The notes under the pieces are model-generated. The model saw only the letters and a list, made by a program, of their open reading frames with translations, was not told the DNA's origin and made no database searches. A stretch of 6,215 bases of DNA. Source: Chitinophagales bacterium. GTDB lineage: Bacteria > Bacteroidota > Bacteroidia > Chitinophagales > BACL12. A program made the position numbers and the translations under genes. Shown one piece after another: positions 5,381 to 6,215 of the stretch. How positions within the stretch are numbered: the stretch's first letter is position 1; each line of letters begins with the position of its first letter. The stretch covers positions 1 to 6,215 of the forward strand of contig JACMJP010000036.1 in the NCBI GenBank assembly GCA_014380545.1. The letters are read 5' to 3'.

Positions 5381-6215
5381 TTATTTTACAGGTATGATAA
5401 TCGTAAAGATACTTCCTTTATTTAATTCACTGTGCAACTGTACATCCCATCCATGTGCCTTCGCTATCATCTTAACATAATTTAGTCCCAGCCCGAAACC
5501 CTTTACGTTGTGTACATTGCCGGTTGGCACTCTAAAAAATTTATCGAATACTTTCGGTTGATATTCTTTTGGGATGCCAATGCCATTATCTTTTACGGAT
5601 ATATAAATATTATTTTCATCATCATCAGAAATTAATTCTATTAATGGTTTTGCTTCTGTATATTTTAATGCATTATCCAAAAGTGTGTTTATAACATTGG
5701 TAAAATGCACTTTGTCAGCATGCAGCATTGCCCCGTTTGAATGAAACATTGTTTTAATAACACCATCTTCTTCTTCTACAGTTAAAGAAAAGGAAGAAGC
5801 AATTTGCTGTAATGTTTCGTTGAGTTTAAAAGATTCCTCACTCAAAATAATTTCATCACTTTCAAGTTTTGCCAGCTGTAATATTTTATTCACCTGGCTT
5901 TTAAGCCTGTCATTTTCATTTTTAATTATTTCAGAATAACTTTTCAAACGTTCGGGCTGTGTAATAATATCATCTTCATTTAATACCTCCGCAGAAATAG
6001 CAATGGTAGAGATGGGCGTTTTAAATTCATGCGCCAGGTTATTTATAAAATTTTTCTGAAATTCTGATAACCTTGCCTGCTTAAAAATTACATTTAAAGA
6101 ATATCCGAAGAAAAATACTGATGCCATTAAAATTAAAATAGCAATTATCCATACGGATATCATTATAGAGCTTACAACAGGTTTTTGAGGGAAATTTACT
6201 TTAAAATAATATGTG
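5381..6215 (-). CDS. Sensor histidine kinase, N-terminus beyond the window edge
   Basis: The C-terminal 277 residues are visible. Numbering from the Met at 6163: a transmembrane helix (about 3-22), a short juxtamembrane segment, the dimerisation/phosphoacceptor helix with H45 in LAHEFKTP, then an ATPase domain with the N-box LLDNALKY (N164), the G1 box DNGIGIP (192-198), the F-box FDKFFR and the G2 box GFGLGL (222-227). All catalytic elements are intact. The protein does not start at the Met at 6163: the frame stays open to the right edge and reads YYFKVNFPQKPVVSSI before the membrane helix, which looks like the end of a periplasmic sensor domain in Bacteroidota kinases. The missing part should hold the first membrane helix and the sensor domain, so the signal cannot be guessed. 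It autophosphorylates on H45 and passes the phosphate to a response regulator, most likely the one encoded 8 bp downstream, and perhaps also the second regulator. Confidence 0.93.
   Translation of the reverse strand, partial: TYYFKVNFPQKPVVSSIMISVWIIAILILMASVFFFGYSLNVIFKQARLSEFQKNFINNLAHEFKTPISTIAISAEVLNEDDIITQPERLKSYSEIIKNENDRLKSQVNKILQLAKLESDEIILSEESFKLNETLQQIASSFSLTVEEEDGVIKTMFHSNGAMLHADKVHFTNVINTLLDNALKYTEAKPLIELISDDDENNIYISVKDNGIGIPKEYQPKVFDKFFRVPTGNVHNVKGFGLGLNYVKMIAKAHGWDVQLHSELNKGSIFTIIIPVK

Overview
The window looks like an AT-rich Bacteroidota chromosome (Chitinophagales or a relative is my guess; the phylum is better supported than the order). The reasons are a start of a Por/type IX secretion (T9SS) sorting domain in the left-edge protein, a Bacteroidota-style relaxed lipobox in the haloperoxidase-like protein, no Shine-Dalgarno sequences ahead of the genes, and a two-component system of the usual Bacteroidota envelope type. 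Every convincing gene is on the minus strand, so the region reads from right to left. I see no tRNA, rRNA, CRISPR array, insertion sequence or phage gene.

Layout in transcription order: (1) 6215-5381, a sensor histidine kinase whose N-terminus lies beyond the right edge; (2) 5372-4668, an OmpR/PhoB-family response regulator 8 bp after the kinase; (3) 4605-3889, a second, closely similar response regulator after a 62-bp gap, apparently a tandem duplicate; (4) 3719-2757, an outer-membrane beta-barrel protein with a signal peptide (the reading frame stays open upstream to 3827, but the internal start fits better); (5) 2715-1159, a lipoprotein of the vanadium-haloperoxidase/PAP2 phosphatase superfamily, 41 bp after the barrel gene; then a good intrinsic terminator at 1129-1091. 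After a gene-poor stretch of about 520 bp, which holds a bidirectional terminator and an inverted repeat, (6) 635-1 is the start of a secreted protein with a Reelin-like ('choice-of-anchor V') domain, cut off by the left edge just as its T9SS sorting domain begins.

How the genes may work together: the kinase and the regulator next to it form a standard envelope-sensing pair, and the second regulator keeps the same phosphorylation pocket, helix 1 and recognition helix, so a branched one-kinase, two-regulator pathway is plausible. No terminator stronger than a 5-bp hairpin separates the regulators from the barrel and haloperoxidase-like genes, so the five genes may form one unit or two adjacent ones ending at 1091. 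Regulation of the barrel/haloperoxidase pair by this system is inferred from position only. The two strongest observations are the nearly ungapped internal duplication in the haloperoxidase-like protein, with one intact and one decayed active site, and the tandem regulators behind a single kinase. I do not see clear evidence for a wholly new defence or mobile system.
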